A stretch of DNA of 64,000 bases from Verticillium longisporum (lineage: Eukaryota; Ascomycota; Sordariomycetes; Glomerellales; Plectosphaerellaceae): positions 5,332,001 through 5,396,000 of the forward strand of contig JAETXT010000006.1 in NCBI GenBank assembly GCA_019188255.1, given 5' to 3'. The translations under genes were made by a program, and so were the position numbers. Below are positions 1 through 9,822 of this stretch, in pieces. The number at the start of each line of letters is the position of its first letter. Positions within the stretch are counted from its first letter, which is position 1. The notes beneath the pieces were generated by a model, which was given only the letters and a program-made list of their open reading frames with translations, was not told the DNA's origin and ran no database searches.

Positions 1-643
1 TTCTCCTCGGCACCGCCTGCGCAACCTTCCCCCTCTTCATCCCACCTTACTTCATCCCGATTTTCGCTCGCACAGTGACGTCCTGGGAGCATGCCGCCGT
101 TCTTGGCCTCGCCGTCTGGAACGTTGCGTCAACGATCGGCCGCGTCGGCGCCGGGCACCTATCGGACTGTCTCCTCGGTCCCATGAACAGCCTAGTGCTG
201 TGCCTGCTTCTCACAGGCCTGAGCATGCTCGTTGTGTGGCCATTTGCGTCATCAATGGCGGTGCTCATGTGTTTCATTGTCTTGAACGGCATCGGGTGCG
301 GCGCCTTTTTTAGTCTGGTACCAGTGGTGCTAGGGTCTGCGTTCGGGGCCACGAATGTGCTGGGGACAATCCCGTTGATTTGGACGACGTGGTTCTTCGG
401 GTTCTTCTTTGTGAGTGACCCTCCTATCGACTCTGTGGGGTATGGTTATTTCTGAACTCTGCTGATGATGGGATCCAGGGCTCACCCATTGGTTCCGGTC
501 TCTATTCATTGGCAGGACGGGGCGACAGCATCGAGGCATATCGGCCAGCAGCATACTATGGCGGCGCCATGTCGCTGATGGGCATGCTCTTCATCCTCGC
601 AGTTCGGCTGATGCAGAAAAAGACCGTCTTCACGAAGGTGTGA
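1..643 (+). CDS. MFS transporter, monocarboxylate-permease-like (C-terminal part)
   Basis: This is the 3' end of a gene whose start lies outside the window. Exons are 1-410 and 479-643; the 68-nt intron 411-478 opens with GTGAGT, closes with CAG and leaves the frame in phase 0. The visible part has about five hydrophobic membrane segments joined by short loops. The segment GRVGAGHLSDCL has the G-R-x-x-G-x-x-x-D pattern found between helices in fungal monocarboxylate/MCT-type MFS proteins. After the intron comes a short amphipathic stretch, one last membrane helix (near AMSLMGMLFILAVRLM) and a basic tail ending KKTVFTKV. From family knowledge it should be a plasma-membrane importer of monocarboxylates or similar small molecules; the substrate cannot be read from this fragment. 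It is convergent with the Zn2Cys6 regulator gene, with only 87 nt between the two stop codons. Confidence 0.8.
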
Positions 644-730
644 ACAGTCTGCATGATGCGCCAATGATTATGATGCATGACATAGACCTTAGACAGCCAT
701 AGAAAGAATGAGAATCATACTCACGACAGC

Positions 731-3147
731 TCACGCGTTCATGACCCCGCCAAACGAGCCAGTCATATCTACGTCCTCCAGCATAGACCACCAGTTCGGC
801 CAGACCACTTGCTCGTCGGTACCGCTACTCACCTCTGCCAACATCTGCCCCAGCAGCGCGCTCGCATCGGCGGGTGGCTGCTCGCCCCCGGCAGTGGTCG
901 ACGTCGTGGGTGGATCGGTCGGCGTTGGCAAGGGCTCCGTCGGCGTCTCAGCGCTATTGATCTCCTGCAAGTGCTGGTCTGAACGGTCGACGTTGCGGAA
1001 TTCGTGGAGGGACTGGTGGAGATGATTGAAGTCGCTACGCGACTTGCCTCGGTAGCGGGAACGGTTTGCTGCGGCACGCTCGTAGAGGAGGGACGTGTTT
1101 TGTATCGTTTTGATCTGGTCCATGTCAGGTTCCAACCACGCAGATTGAATACGAGGAAAAGAAGCTCACCCATCCAGAGCCCAGCTTCCAAACCGACTGA
1201 AACTCCTTCAGATAGTCAAGAGTCCAGTTCATGAGCTTTGCGGCATCGGGGCTCCTCCCCAGGTTCATCCGAGGAAAGAATGAGACGTAAAGATTCATAC
1301 AACACGCTGTGAAGGCGCAAAAGCCGACAAAGGGTGTCATGAGTAGGCCACCGCACTCGGCAGTCTCATGCAGCAGCCGCGCGATCTTCTCGGCAGCACC
1401 GAAAAGCTCACGGGCCGACTCGTCCCACCAGCCTGCAGGCGCCTCAGCCTGGAGACACGGATCTACCGGGCCCCGGGGGATCTGGTCTTGCTCCGGCAAT
1501 AGGGGGAAGTATTCTCGGTGAAGCATGAGAGTGCTGTATTGTCAGTTTCTGCGCATTCTTCAGAGGGGAGTAGGCCCAGCAGCCATGTACACGTACCTCA
1601 CATAGTAGAGAAGGTTCAAGTACGTGAACGATTCGCCATATCCGAGAGAAATGTGCACAGCCGCGCTGTTCTCGGGGTACAGCAATCTCCGATGCTGACC
1701 GGCCCTCCACTCCTCCAGACTCCTCCTGAGCTCAGCCCAGACGGTGCCCTCTACCCATGGACAGTTTTCGGCGCGACACATGCCCTCGGCCCTACGGCCG
1801 TCGTTGAACACAAAGGCCATGACTTGCGCCCATACGTCGAAGCCGCCGACCATGATCTCGAAGCTCTGCGTAATGTCGAGCGGGCCGGAGACGCTGGGCT
1901 CGGCTGCAGCGGGTGGAGCGGCCGGACCAAAGGCGGACTCGACAGCAGGTAGGGGACGACCGACGCGCAGCTTGGACATCTCGGTGCGGGGAAGCATGCG
2001 GGGGTTGTAGGAGCATGGATTGTCGGTGCAGCCCATGATGGAGCAAGCCCAGTCGGAACGGGACTCGACGGCGAGGGTCAAGGGGTCATTGGGTGCAGGT
2101 GAAGGTATATCGAGGGGGTAGGGGGCCACGCGGGCCGAGTGCAGGGCCTGCATGATGCGGATGGCAATGCCTGGCGTGCGTCAGCTTCTTTGTTGCTCAA
2201 ACCAGTAGCTGATGATGCTGGAAACAGAACAAGGACGTACCACAGTAAATCCATGCCCGGTGAAAGTCGCGTGAGCCCCATTCGTGAAGCGTGATGATGA
2301 GAAGCGTCTGGACGACTTGCACCTTTGGGGGCTGCAAGATGAACTCGGAGAGATGCTCTTTCGCATAGGAGGCATAGACATCGCGCGGCAGCAAGATGCG
2401 GTCTTCATGGTCACGCAACTGGTCTCTCGTGACGGCAAGGGCGGCAGCTAGGAGGACTTGGCTCTCTTTCTGGGACCTCGGATCGACGAGGTCGCGCATG
2501 AAGACGGTAGGATGAAGGACGGCGAGCTCGGGATACTTGCAGCTGAATATGTTGAGCGTCTTGAGAATGATGCTGTTCAGTATGGCAGCAAGATGTGCTG
2601 TGATGTTTCCGAGGCTCGGGGCCTCGTGAGACTGACCGGGAGCATGTCCATGTCCGCGAACATTACGCTGGCTGGAACTGCTGATACTTGCGGTGACTAC
2701 CGAACCTGAAGAATTTGGGACCGTCTCACGAGCACCAAGGACAGCACCTCCTGGTGGGTCATCTCGAGAGGCTCCAGCAGCAAGTCTCACCCTCTTTGGC
2801 GTCCTGGCACCAGGCTTTTCTGGTCTTGAAAGTACACACTCAAGGTTCCCCGCCTTCTCGCACTTGCGACACGGCGGATGCCCCTCGTTGACGCATTTGA
2901 CCTTGTTCCGCCTACCGACGGGTAACCCCAGGTTAGCATCAGATCGGTCACGCCATCGAAACACGGGGTAAAGCCGAGGGAGATCAGTCCACCTTCAAGG
3001 GGAAGAATACGGGGAGGCTCGACATAACGCCATAATGGCCCAAGGCAAAATAAGGCAATACGGGGTAGAGACGGCTCAAGGTCTCGGCGCTCTCCCTTTC
3101 CCCAGATCCACTTACCGACAGACATCGCATGACAAGCTGGACCTCAT
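731..3147 (-). CDS. Zn2Cys6 fungal transcription factor
   Basis: Five exons were reconstructed: 3147-3116, 2911-2241, 2170-1597, 1533-1170 and 1114-731, giving 674 aa with every junction in frame. The zinc cluster is split by the first intron. Exon 1 supplies the first two cysteines (CDVC), and exon 2 begins RNKVKC and continues to PPCRKC and LEC, giving the C-x2-C-x6-C-x8-C-x2-C-x6-C pattern. A Ser/Pro-rich linker follows, then a long helical region typical of the fungal regulatory middle homology domain, and an acidic Thr/Pro-rich tail. The start ATG at 3147 lies only seven codons before the first zinc ligand; no better upstream ATG is visible. The 204-nt first intron is long for this window, so the 5' end is the least certain part. 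The gene diverges from the permease at 4863, with 1.7 kb between them. Targets are unknown. Confidence 0.88.
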
Positions 3148-4862
3148 GGCAGATGGGTCTCTCCAACGAATCGCATCGGCTTTGGGCAAGAGTACTGTAC
3201 GCAATGAACAGTGCTGCAGACAGGTCGAAAATTGAAAAGCGAAGGGTGGGAAAAACTCAAACCCGAGCTGTTGCTGAATCGAGTCTTTCTCGCATTTCCG
3301 CTCCCCCGCTTCTCGATGCCTTTAGTGCCGGATAGCGTCCTCCGGGATCGGATCATCCACCACGTTTTTTATTTTTCTTCGTATTTGTTTTTTTCGACAG
3401 TTCAGGCCAGCCTGCAGAACCCGAAGCCCGAAGCACGGCCGCCCAGAAGGGAAAAAGAGAAACAGGGCGCGCGGTCCGACCCGGGAAGTACGCCGCACTT
3501 GTCTCCCCATTATGCACCGGGATACCTGTAAAGGCGTGTGACATGGCTTCTTCCCCTCAACCGCAGGGTGCTTTTGCGACGACGCTTTACATAAACAGAG
3601 TTTCAATATTGTCTGCTCTCTGCCGTGTTCCCCCAGGAATCGTGTCATAGTTATCATGTAAAAGGCAAAAGGCGTGCCTCTCCCCACGGGGAAATAGGGG
3701 CCAGCAGCACCCATCTGGCATTTCGTTTGTCATGGCGAGGGGGCACAAAAGATGACGGCTTCATGCGACGGCGCTCGATCGGTGGGCCGAGTCACACAGA
3801 GAATTGCGGGCTTGGCTGGAACCGGGGAGTCGCGGTCACGGTCCGGGTTTGGGTGCTCCGTGAGGCTCTTGCGGCCCTCCTCGAACGCAGTCGACTGCCT
3901 AATGGATTGACAGATATTAGTCAAAGGTCCATTTCTTTGCTCCATACCGGCTCCATTTCTTCATCTAGTCCCGCTCCGATGCTCTGTCGAGAGGGCGTCT
4001 TGGAGGCGGATCAATACGTAAGACTTACCCAACGGCAGATTTTTACGGAACCCGCGGCGGGCCTTCGAAAAGCTTAACGTACGATCCATGGAATGTCTCG
4101 TGTGCTTCTCTGCATACAAAGAAGCCCCAAATTTGGAGAAGGGGCGCACTGTAGGTGTGTGTGGCTTGCAGGATCAGGATGTCTCACGGCTGACGACGAG
4201 AAAAAGTCAAATCCTAGCTTCATTCCATTCGAGCCGAACTGCCTGCGCGCGCAGCAACCTGTGGCAAGCCGTCATGATCTGCCTGTCATGTCTCGCAATA
4301 GTCGGGGAGGCCCTAGCCCCTTCAACGCCTAGCCCGGCCAAAAAATCGAGAGGCCGGCCTTCTTCCGCACCGAGGCTCACGTCCGGGGGGCCCGATGGGC
4401 GCCTGGAGCACCATAACGCCAGAGCGCCAGAGGACAATGAGTCGGCGCCGCCAGGTTCTGGACGAGTCACAGGCCGTCCAATTCTGGGCCCGGCTCCATG
4501 CCGCAGCTGTCGGCCGAATTTCGCCCTCGCGCGGGACCCATCATTGACGCATCGCCTCCTTGCTGGACCTGTTGTGACTGTTGGCCTCGTGGTATTAGTC
4601 AATGCGAGGGAGCCGATCGCGGAATGGCCATGTGGGATATATCTTGAAGCTGCATCCGGTTCGAGCTGTCAGGAATGTGGATGGTTTTGCAGTGGTTCTC
4701 TGTTTTCTCCTCTTTTCTGACTTGGACTCTGCTTTGGACAATTCAGGTGCTGTCTTTACAAGTCAGTGTCGCGACAACAGGTGAAGGACACATTGGTCTG
4801 CCTACCACTCCTTGACAGACCTCAACATCAATCTCTCTCCATATCACCCTATCGCACACAAC
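3148..4862. other. Long intergenic region between divergent genes
   Basis: These 1.7 kb separate the divergent Zn2Cys6 regulator and the amino acid permease. Several open frames cross it, but none has a recognisable domain, plausible intron signals or coding-like composition, and I call no gene. Pyrimidine-rich tracts lie just before the permease start (4803-4862), as usual for strongly expressed fungal promoters. It probably holds both promoters and long 5' leaders. Confidence 0.5.
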
Positions 4863-6339
4863 ATGGGCAACTCTGCCGACTGGACGAATGCCCCCGACGC
4901 TAACGTGTCGGGTGGTCCCAACACCAAGAACGAGGGCTATGACGATGCCGTGCCCAGGTACGAGGCGCCCGCCGCCAGCCACGACGACGGCGGCATGCTC
5001 TCAAGCGAGGAGGGTGAACTCATCAACTACAAGACTCTCAACTGGTGGTATGTTGCCCTTTTAGTCGATCAGTCGTCAGAGGTGTTTTGGGCAGCTGACA
5101 ATTTCTCAGGCAAGGAGGTATCGTCCTCATTGCTGAGACGGTCTCCCTCGGCATCCTGTCCCTGCCGTCGGTGCTGGCCACCGTCGGTCTCGTGCCCGGC
5201 ATTGTGCTCATCCTCGTCATGAGCGCGCTGTCGACCTACTCGGGCGTCGTGCTCGCCGAGTTCCGCCGCGCCTATCCCTTTGTGCAGAACTTTGGCGACG
5301 CCGTCGAGGTCATGGGCCAGCCCATCGGCATGGGCCGCCTCTTCCAGGAGATCTTCGGCTGGGCGCAGGTCGTCTTCCAGGTCTTCGTCATGGGCTCCCA
5401 CCTGCTGACCTGGACCATCTGCCTCAACACGCTGACCAACAGCTCGACCTGCACCATCGTCTGGGCCGTCGTCGGTCTCGCCGTCTTCTGGGTCCTCAAC
5501 CTGCCGCGCACCCTCAAGTGGACGTCGTACATGTCCATGACATCGTGCCTCTCCATCACCGTCGCCATGCTCATGACGCTCGGCGATGTCGCCGCCGAGA
5601 AGCCCATCGGCTCAGGCTCGATCGAGGTCGCCCGCCACCACGGCCTCCCCGGCGCATGCCTCGCCGTCCCCAACGTTGCCGTGGCCATCTCGACCCCCAC
5701 GTGCTTCTACAGCGTCTTTGGCGAGTTCAAGAACCCGCACGACTGGCCCAAAGCGCTTGCCCAGCTCCAGAACTGCGACACGACCCTCTACCTCCTCGCC
5801 GCCATTGTCATCTACGTCTACGTGGGCCAGGACGTCCCGTCGCCGGCCCTCAGCGCTGCGCACTCGCCCACGATGCGCAAGGCCATCTGGGGCGTCGCCA
5901 TCCCCACATTGTCATCGCTGGTGTCATCTACGGCCACGTTGCCGCCAAGTACATCTTCTCCCGCATGTTCCGCGACACCAAGCACATGATCCGCCGCACC
6001 AAGCTCTCCAACCTTGCCTGGGTCGCCGTCACCTTGGGCATCTGGATCCTCGCCACCGTCATCGCCGAGTCCATTCCCGTCTTCAACAGCCTGCTCGGCC
6101 TCATCGCTGCCCTCTTCGCCAGCTGGTTCTCCTACGGCCTCCCCGGCATCTTCTGGCTGTGGATGCACAAGGGGAACTACTTCTCCAGCAAGGCGCAGAC
6201 ATGCCGCTTCTTCGCCAACGTCGTGCTCTTCCTGACTGGCTTCCTCATCTGCGTGCTCGGCCTGTGGGCTTCCATTGAGGCGATTGCTACGGAGAAGGGC
6301 ACCAAGCCTTGGACGTGCGCTAGCAATGCTGCCGAGTAA
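4863..6339 (+). CDS. mtr: Neutral amino acid permease, Mtr-like (one-base frameshift)
   Basis: The product belongs to the amino acid/auxin permease (Aa_trans) family and closely resembles the Neurospora Mtr neutral/aromatic amino acid permease; repaired length would be about 471 aa, the family size. Exon 1 is 4863-5047 and the intron 5048-5109. Exon 2 opens with QGGIVLIAETVSLGILSLP, the conserved first membrane helix. About eleven membrane segments follow a 60-residue hydrophilic N-terminus. The reading frame breaks at about 5903-5908: up to AIPT the protein is in one frame and from IVIAGVIYGH onward in another, so one base is missing (the Thr codon reads AC before ATT). No intron fits there. 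As written, translation would stop early at 5989. The upstream in-frame codon at 4812 is TTG, so the ATG at 4863 is the better start. Role by homology: plasma-membrane proton-coupled uptake of neutral amino acids. Confidence 0.85.
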
Positions 6340-7587
6340 AGGGGCTGGTGGTATGAGACAGAGAGTTGATCCATAGCGAGTTGCATCCATGTTTTCTTCG
6401 ACTATCTCCACTTGCTTCTTGTGACAGCCTGTGAATCTGGTGATGTAGATGAACTGTCACGAAAGGTCCCTTACCCTGACTTTAGTCTCCCGCTAAGACG
6501 CGAAAACACCACACAAAGTGGCAGCAATTCTCACCGTGCTACGCAAGCTGCGTGACAGAAGCCTGCGGCACGCCGTGTCCACACCCAGCAACTACCCGGC
6601 GGAGCCCTCGACGGCAGTCGCCGACAGAGCGCCAACGGACGACGACGACATTGACTGCACGCCGCCGGCCTGTCGGCACCTCGAGACAGATCCTTGACGA
6701 GAACCAGGACCACCAAGCCTCTAGGGAGCCCGGCTACACATGGACGTCGTGTACGTCTGAAACGGCGCAGCCATGCCGTCATAGGTACTGCTATCCACGC
6801 TGGACTCGCTTACCGATGTCGTGCGTGTAAGGTTCCTGTAGCGTGTGGTCCGTGACGAGGCGAAAGGATGAGTTGCTTGAACACGTGAAGATGTTGGAGG
6901 AGACAGATGCCGGAGGTTGCTGGCAAAGGTGCTTGGCTCATTCGTAGGACGCTTCCTCGGAGCCTTGATGCCTCTGGGATGGCCGTATGACATGTACCAT
7001 GGTGCATGCAGTGTGCACCTTGACAGGATTAACGTGGCTGAGGCGAAGGCTTGATGAGGTGGACGGGATGCTGGGGAGCCTTGTCGGATGCCATAGCGTA
7101 TACAGCCATATGCAGATGCGGGAGTATGATGAGCTGTTGGTCCAGACGTTTCGAGTCGCTGGGTCAGGAGAGAGACAAGACTGAGGGACCAGAGTCGGGA
7201 GAGGTTGCAAGCTGATTTTGAGCTGGTAATATTATACTGTTGGTGTTCAGAGAGGACCAGGCAAGTTCGGAAGTGGCGACACAGGAGCGCCGTATCGTGA
7301 GCCCAGATGCTGAGTCATGGTCACGTGACTTGGCGTCTGACACTTGGATTTCGACGCGTCTCGTCCTTGGAGGAATTTGCTGACCTAAGGCGCCTCAGCC
7401 GATTCCTGCTCTGGCTCTGTCGTCGACCTCATCCATCGAACCCATCGACATCATTTCATCTGCCAACTCTCATTTACATCTCCCATACATTTGATCTCTA
7501 ACAATGTACTAGTTATTCCTCGTCGAAAAGCCATATTCGAGGAGCCCGCCGTTAGACCTCCAGACACCTGCCATTCTCGGCCCCACC
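6340..7587. other. Intergenic region, no gene seen
   Basis: About 1.25 kb between two plus-strand genes. Short open frames occur on both strands but none carries a recognisable motif or intron-compatible extension. Pyrimidine-rich DNA between 7420 and 7500 and the CACC context before the ATG at 7588 look like the promoter and leader of the next gene. Confidence 0.5.
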
Positions 7588-9747
7588 ATGGCAAGACTTC
7601 GGCCAGAGGAGCCTCAAGACTCCGCCTCGGAAGACGACTCATCAGTCATCGAACAGAAGACCAGAACCGTTGGCTTTGGGGGCTCTGAGCCGTCAGACTC
7701 GGACGCCGAAGAATCTGAGAGCTCTGATGGCTCGCAAGCGCCCCGGAGAAAAGCCCATCAGGGCGCCTTCTTCGACACGGAAGCCCTCGACGACAGCGCC
7801 AGCGAAAGCGACGATGGCGAAGGCTCTGACGATTCGGGCGATTCAGATCCCTATGGAAGCTCCGGAGCACGAGCGAAGCCCTTTTGGGGACACGCTGTCG
7901 ATGGACCCCGCTCCTTCCCTCAGTTCATGCGGCTGCCCATTGAGCTGCGTGCACTCATCTGGCACTATTTCTGCGATGATCTGAACGTATCTCACCGCGT
8001 TCTGGAGTTTTTTATTCGCAGGAACGTGCGCGGAAAGTGGCTGGCTTTTGCCGGCAACTCGTTGCTCGCAAGGACGGCCGCCTCGCGGGCCATGCTCTCC
8101 GTCTACCACGAAACCCGCAACCTGTACCTCGGCAGGTATCCCCATGTCCTCGACTTCTACACTGAGGAATTAAAGCCCGCCACGTTTCCCTTCAACCGGG
8201 ATAGCGATATAGTCATGATCTCAGCCGGCGACATCGATGACGACCTGAAAGACTCAGGACCTTACAGCTATGCGGACGGTCCCGACCGCTTTGAGATCCC
8301 CGGCCTCTCAGACAGGATCAATCATCTCGGCGTGGAACTGCCGCTCTCAAGAAGGAGCGACGCAGATTTCATCCCCTATCAGTACTTTCTGAGCATGCCC
8401 AACTTGAAGGCCGTGTACCCATGCTTCGACATCGATGACCCTCAAATTCACGTGTCTGACTTGAAATGGTGTTTCTCTGACCACGCTATTTCTTGCCATG
8501 CAGATACGGAGGAAATTGAGCCCGGTTTCGGCGAGGATTTGGAACTGATTTATGTGTGGCATGACCCCAACGCCGAGTGCAACGGGGAAGGCGACTGTGC
8601 CACTCTGACTGCTCTCACTGGCCCTGGGTCCCTGAATGCATTCACTGGCCCTGGGTCCCTGAGAAAGAATCTCCCGGATGTTGACGAAGACGACTACAAT
8701 GACCTGAGCGAAGAAGCCAGGGTGGTCTGGCTCAAGGAAATGGAGAGGCTCGATGCGATCATGCTCTGCCCTATGAGGCTGTTCTCCGGCTACAGATACA
8801 ACTACCTGCTCAATGTGGTGCGCCAAGCACGGTTGCCCGACGGTACATTGGATGAGGAGCGCCTCGTTTGGTCGGAGGACGACGATGTGCCAGAGCCCGA
8901 CTCGTTCCTAGACAACTACGACAGCGACGGTATCGACGACGCTACAGTCCCAGAACCCGAGACAGACGACGACGAGGGCTCTGGGATCGAGGATGACACG
9001 CTGGCGATGGAGTTGGGGCAAGGTTGGGCTGAATCTTCTGCTGGGTTTTCACCAGTGGAAGGTGAGATCCAGACGCACGATCATAGCGTGTACACAATTC
9101 ATGACTCCTCAGAAGAAGAGGAAGCAGAAAGTGTGGAGGAAGAGGAGGCTGCGTCGCCGCCGAGATCACCAACTAAGCGGATAAGGGGTCGCCAGATCAT
9201 CGAGGACGACAGCGACGAGGATGAAGCTGGTGACGAGTCGGTCATGGAGATCGCTGCGCCAGAGCCATTGCGGAGTAAAAAGCGATCACGTGTCATTCTA
9301 TCTGATGAAGAAGACGAGGAAGAGCCTGCAGTACAAAGCAGGCCCGCAAAACGAGCTCGACCCGTGGTCATCGATGACGATGACGAAGAGGAGGACGAGG
9401 AGTCTGACGTTGAGGAGGTTGCTCAGAAGACTCGCGGACGCGGGTCCAGTACGAGGGCGCCAGTCGTTCTGTCAGACTCGGAAGAGGAGGAGTCTGATGA
9501 CGAGGATGAAGACGAGCCGCCAAAAACACTTTCACTCGCAGAACGCCTGCGACTACACCGAGAGGCGAATCCCATTGATGATTCGGAAGAAGGCTCCAGA
9601 TCAGAAGAAGACGAAAACGATTACACCAGAGGCACGGACGAGGACGACTCGGAAAGAGGTTCGGATGATCTGGTGCTGGGAATGGCAGACGATGGCGAAG
9701 AAGACGAAGACGAAGAAGAAGACGAATATGAAGACGGGTACAGCTAG
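7588..9747 (+). CDS. 2EXR-domain acidic protein, uncharacterised
   Basis: An uninterrupted 719-residue frame with a good start context (CACCATGGC). Residues 1-105 are Ser/Asp/Glu-rich and disordered. Around residues 110-190 comes FPQFMRLPIELRALIWHYF, matching the fungal 2EXR motif (F-x-x-L-P-x-E-x-R-x-x-I-W), followed by helices with HETRNLYLGRY. 2EXR proteins are abundant in filamentous fungi and mostly of unknown function. From about residue 430 the protein becomes extremely acidic, with long Asp/Glu/Ser runs broken by basic patches such as KRIRGRQ, KKRSR and PAKRARPVV. Alternating acidic tracts and basic nuclear-signal-like patches suggest a nuclear, histone- or chromatin-associated protein; this is inference. 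The gene is convergent with the GH35 gene, with only 75 nt between stop codons, so the transcripts probably overlap. Confidence 0.85.
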   Translation: MARLRPEEPQDSASEDDSSVIEQKTRTVGFGGSEPSDSDAEESESSDGSQAPRRKAHQGAFFDTEALDDSASESDDGEGSDDSGDSDPYGSSGARAKPFWGHAVDGPRSFPQFMRLPIELRALIWHYFCDDLNVSHRVLEFFIRRNVRGKWLAFAGNSLLARTAASRAMLSVYHETRNLYLGRYPHVLDFYTEELKPATFPFNRDSDIVMISAGDIDDDLKDSGPYSYADGPDRFEIPGLSDRINHLGVELPLSRRSDADFIPYQYFLSMPNLKAVYPCFDIDDPQIHVSDLKWCFSDHAISCHADTEEIEPGFGEDLELIYVWHDPNAECNGEGDCATLTALTGPGSLNAFTGPGSLRKNLPDVDEDDYNDLSEEARVVWLKEMERLDAIMLCPMRLFSGYRYNYLLNVVRQARLPDGTLDEERLVWSEDDDVPEPDSFLDNYDSDGIDDATVPEPETDDDEGSGIEDDTLAMELGQGWAESSAGFSPVEGEIQTHDHSVYTIHDSSEEEEAESVEEEEAASPPRSPTKRIRGRQIIEDDSDEDEAGDESVMEIAAPEPLRSKKRSRVILSDEEDEEEPAVQSRPAKRARPVVIDDDDEEEDEESDVEEVAQKTRGRGSSTRAPVVLSDSEEEESDDEDEDEPPKTLSLAERLRLHREANPIDDSEEGSRSEEDENDYTRGTDEDDSERGSDDLVLGMADDGEEDEDEEEDEYEDGYS
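8615..8663 (+). repeat. 27-bp in-frame tandem duplication inside the 2EXR gene
   Basis: Two nearly identical copies, beginning at 8615 and 8642, encode the repeated peptide TGPGSL (LTGPGSLNA then FTGPGSLRK). The 27-nt spacing keeps the frame. It looks like a recent replication-slippage duplication in a surface loop. Confidence 0.85.
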
Positions 9748-9822
9748 CTATCTCCGCCATCTCATCGAATCCCAAACACAGGATACCAGCAAACCTCAAA
9801 CATAATACAACCTGCCTAGGGC

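Noticed and set aside
3625..4720. Two plus-strand open frames (about 150 and 210 codons) in the regulator-permease gap
   Set aside because: No domain, no signal peptide, no intron-compatible continuation and erratic amino acid composition; they look like chance frames in GC-rich promoter DNA.
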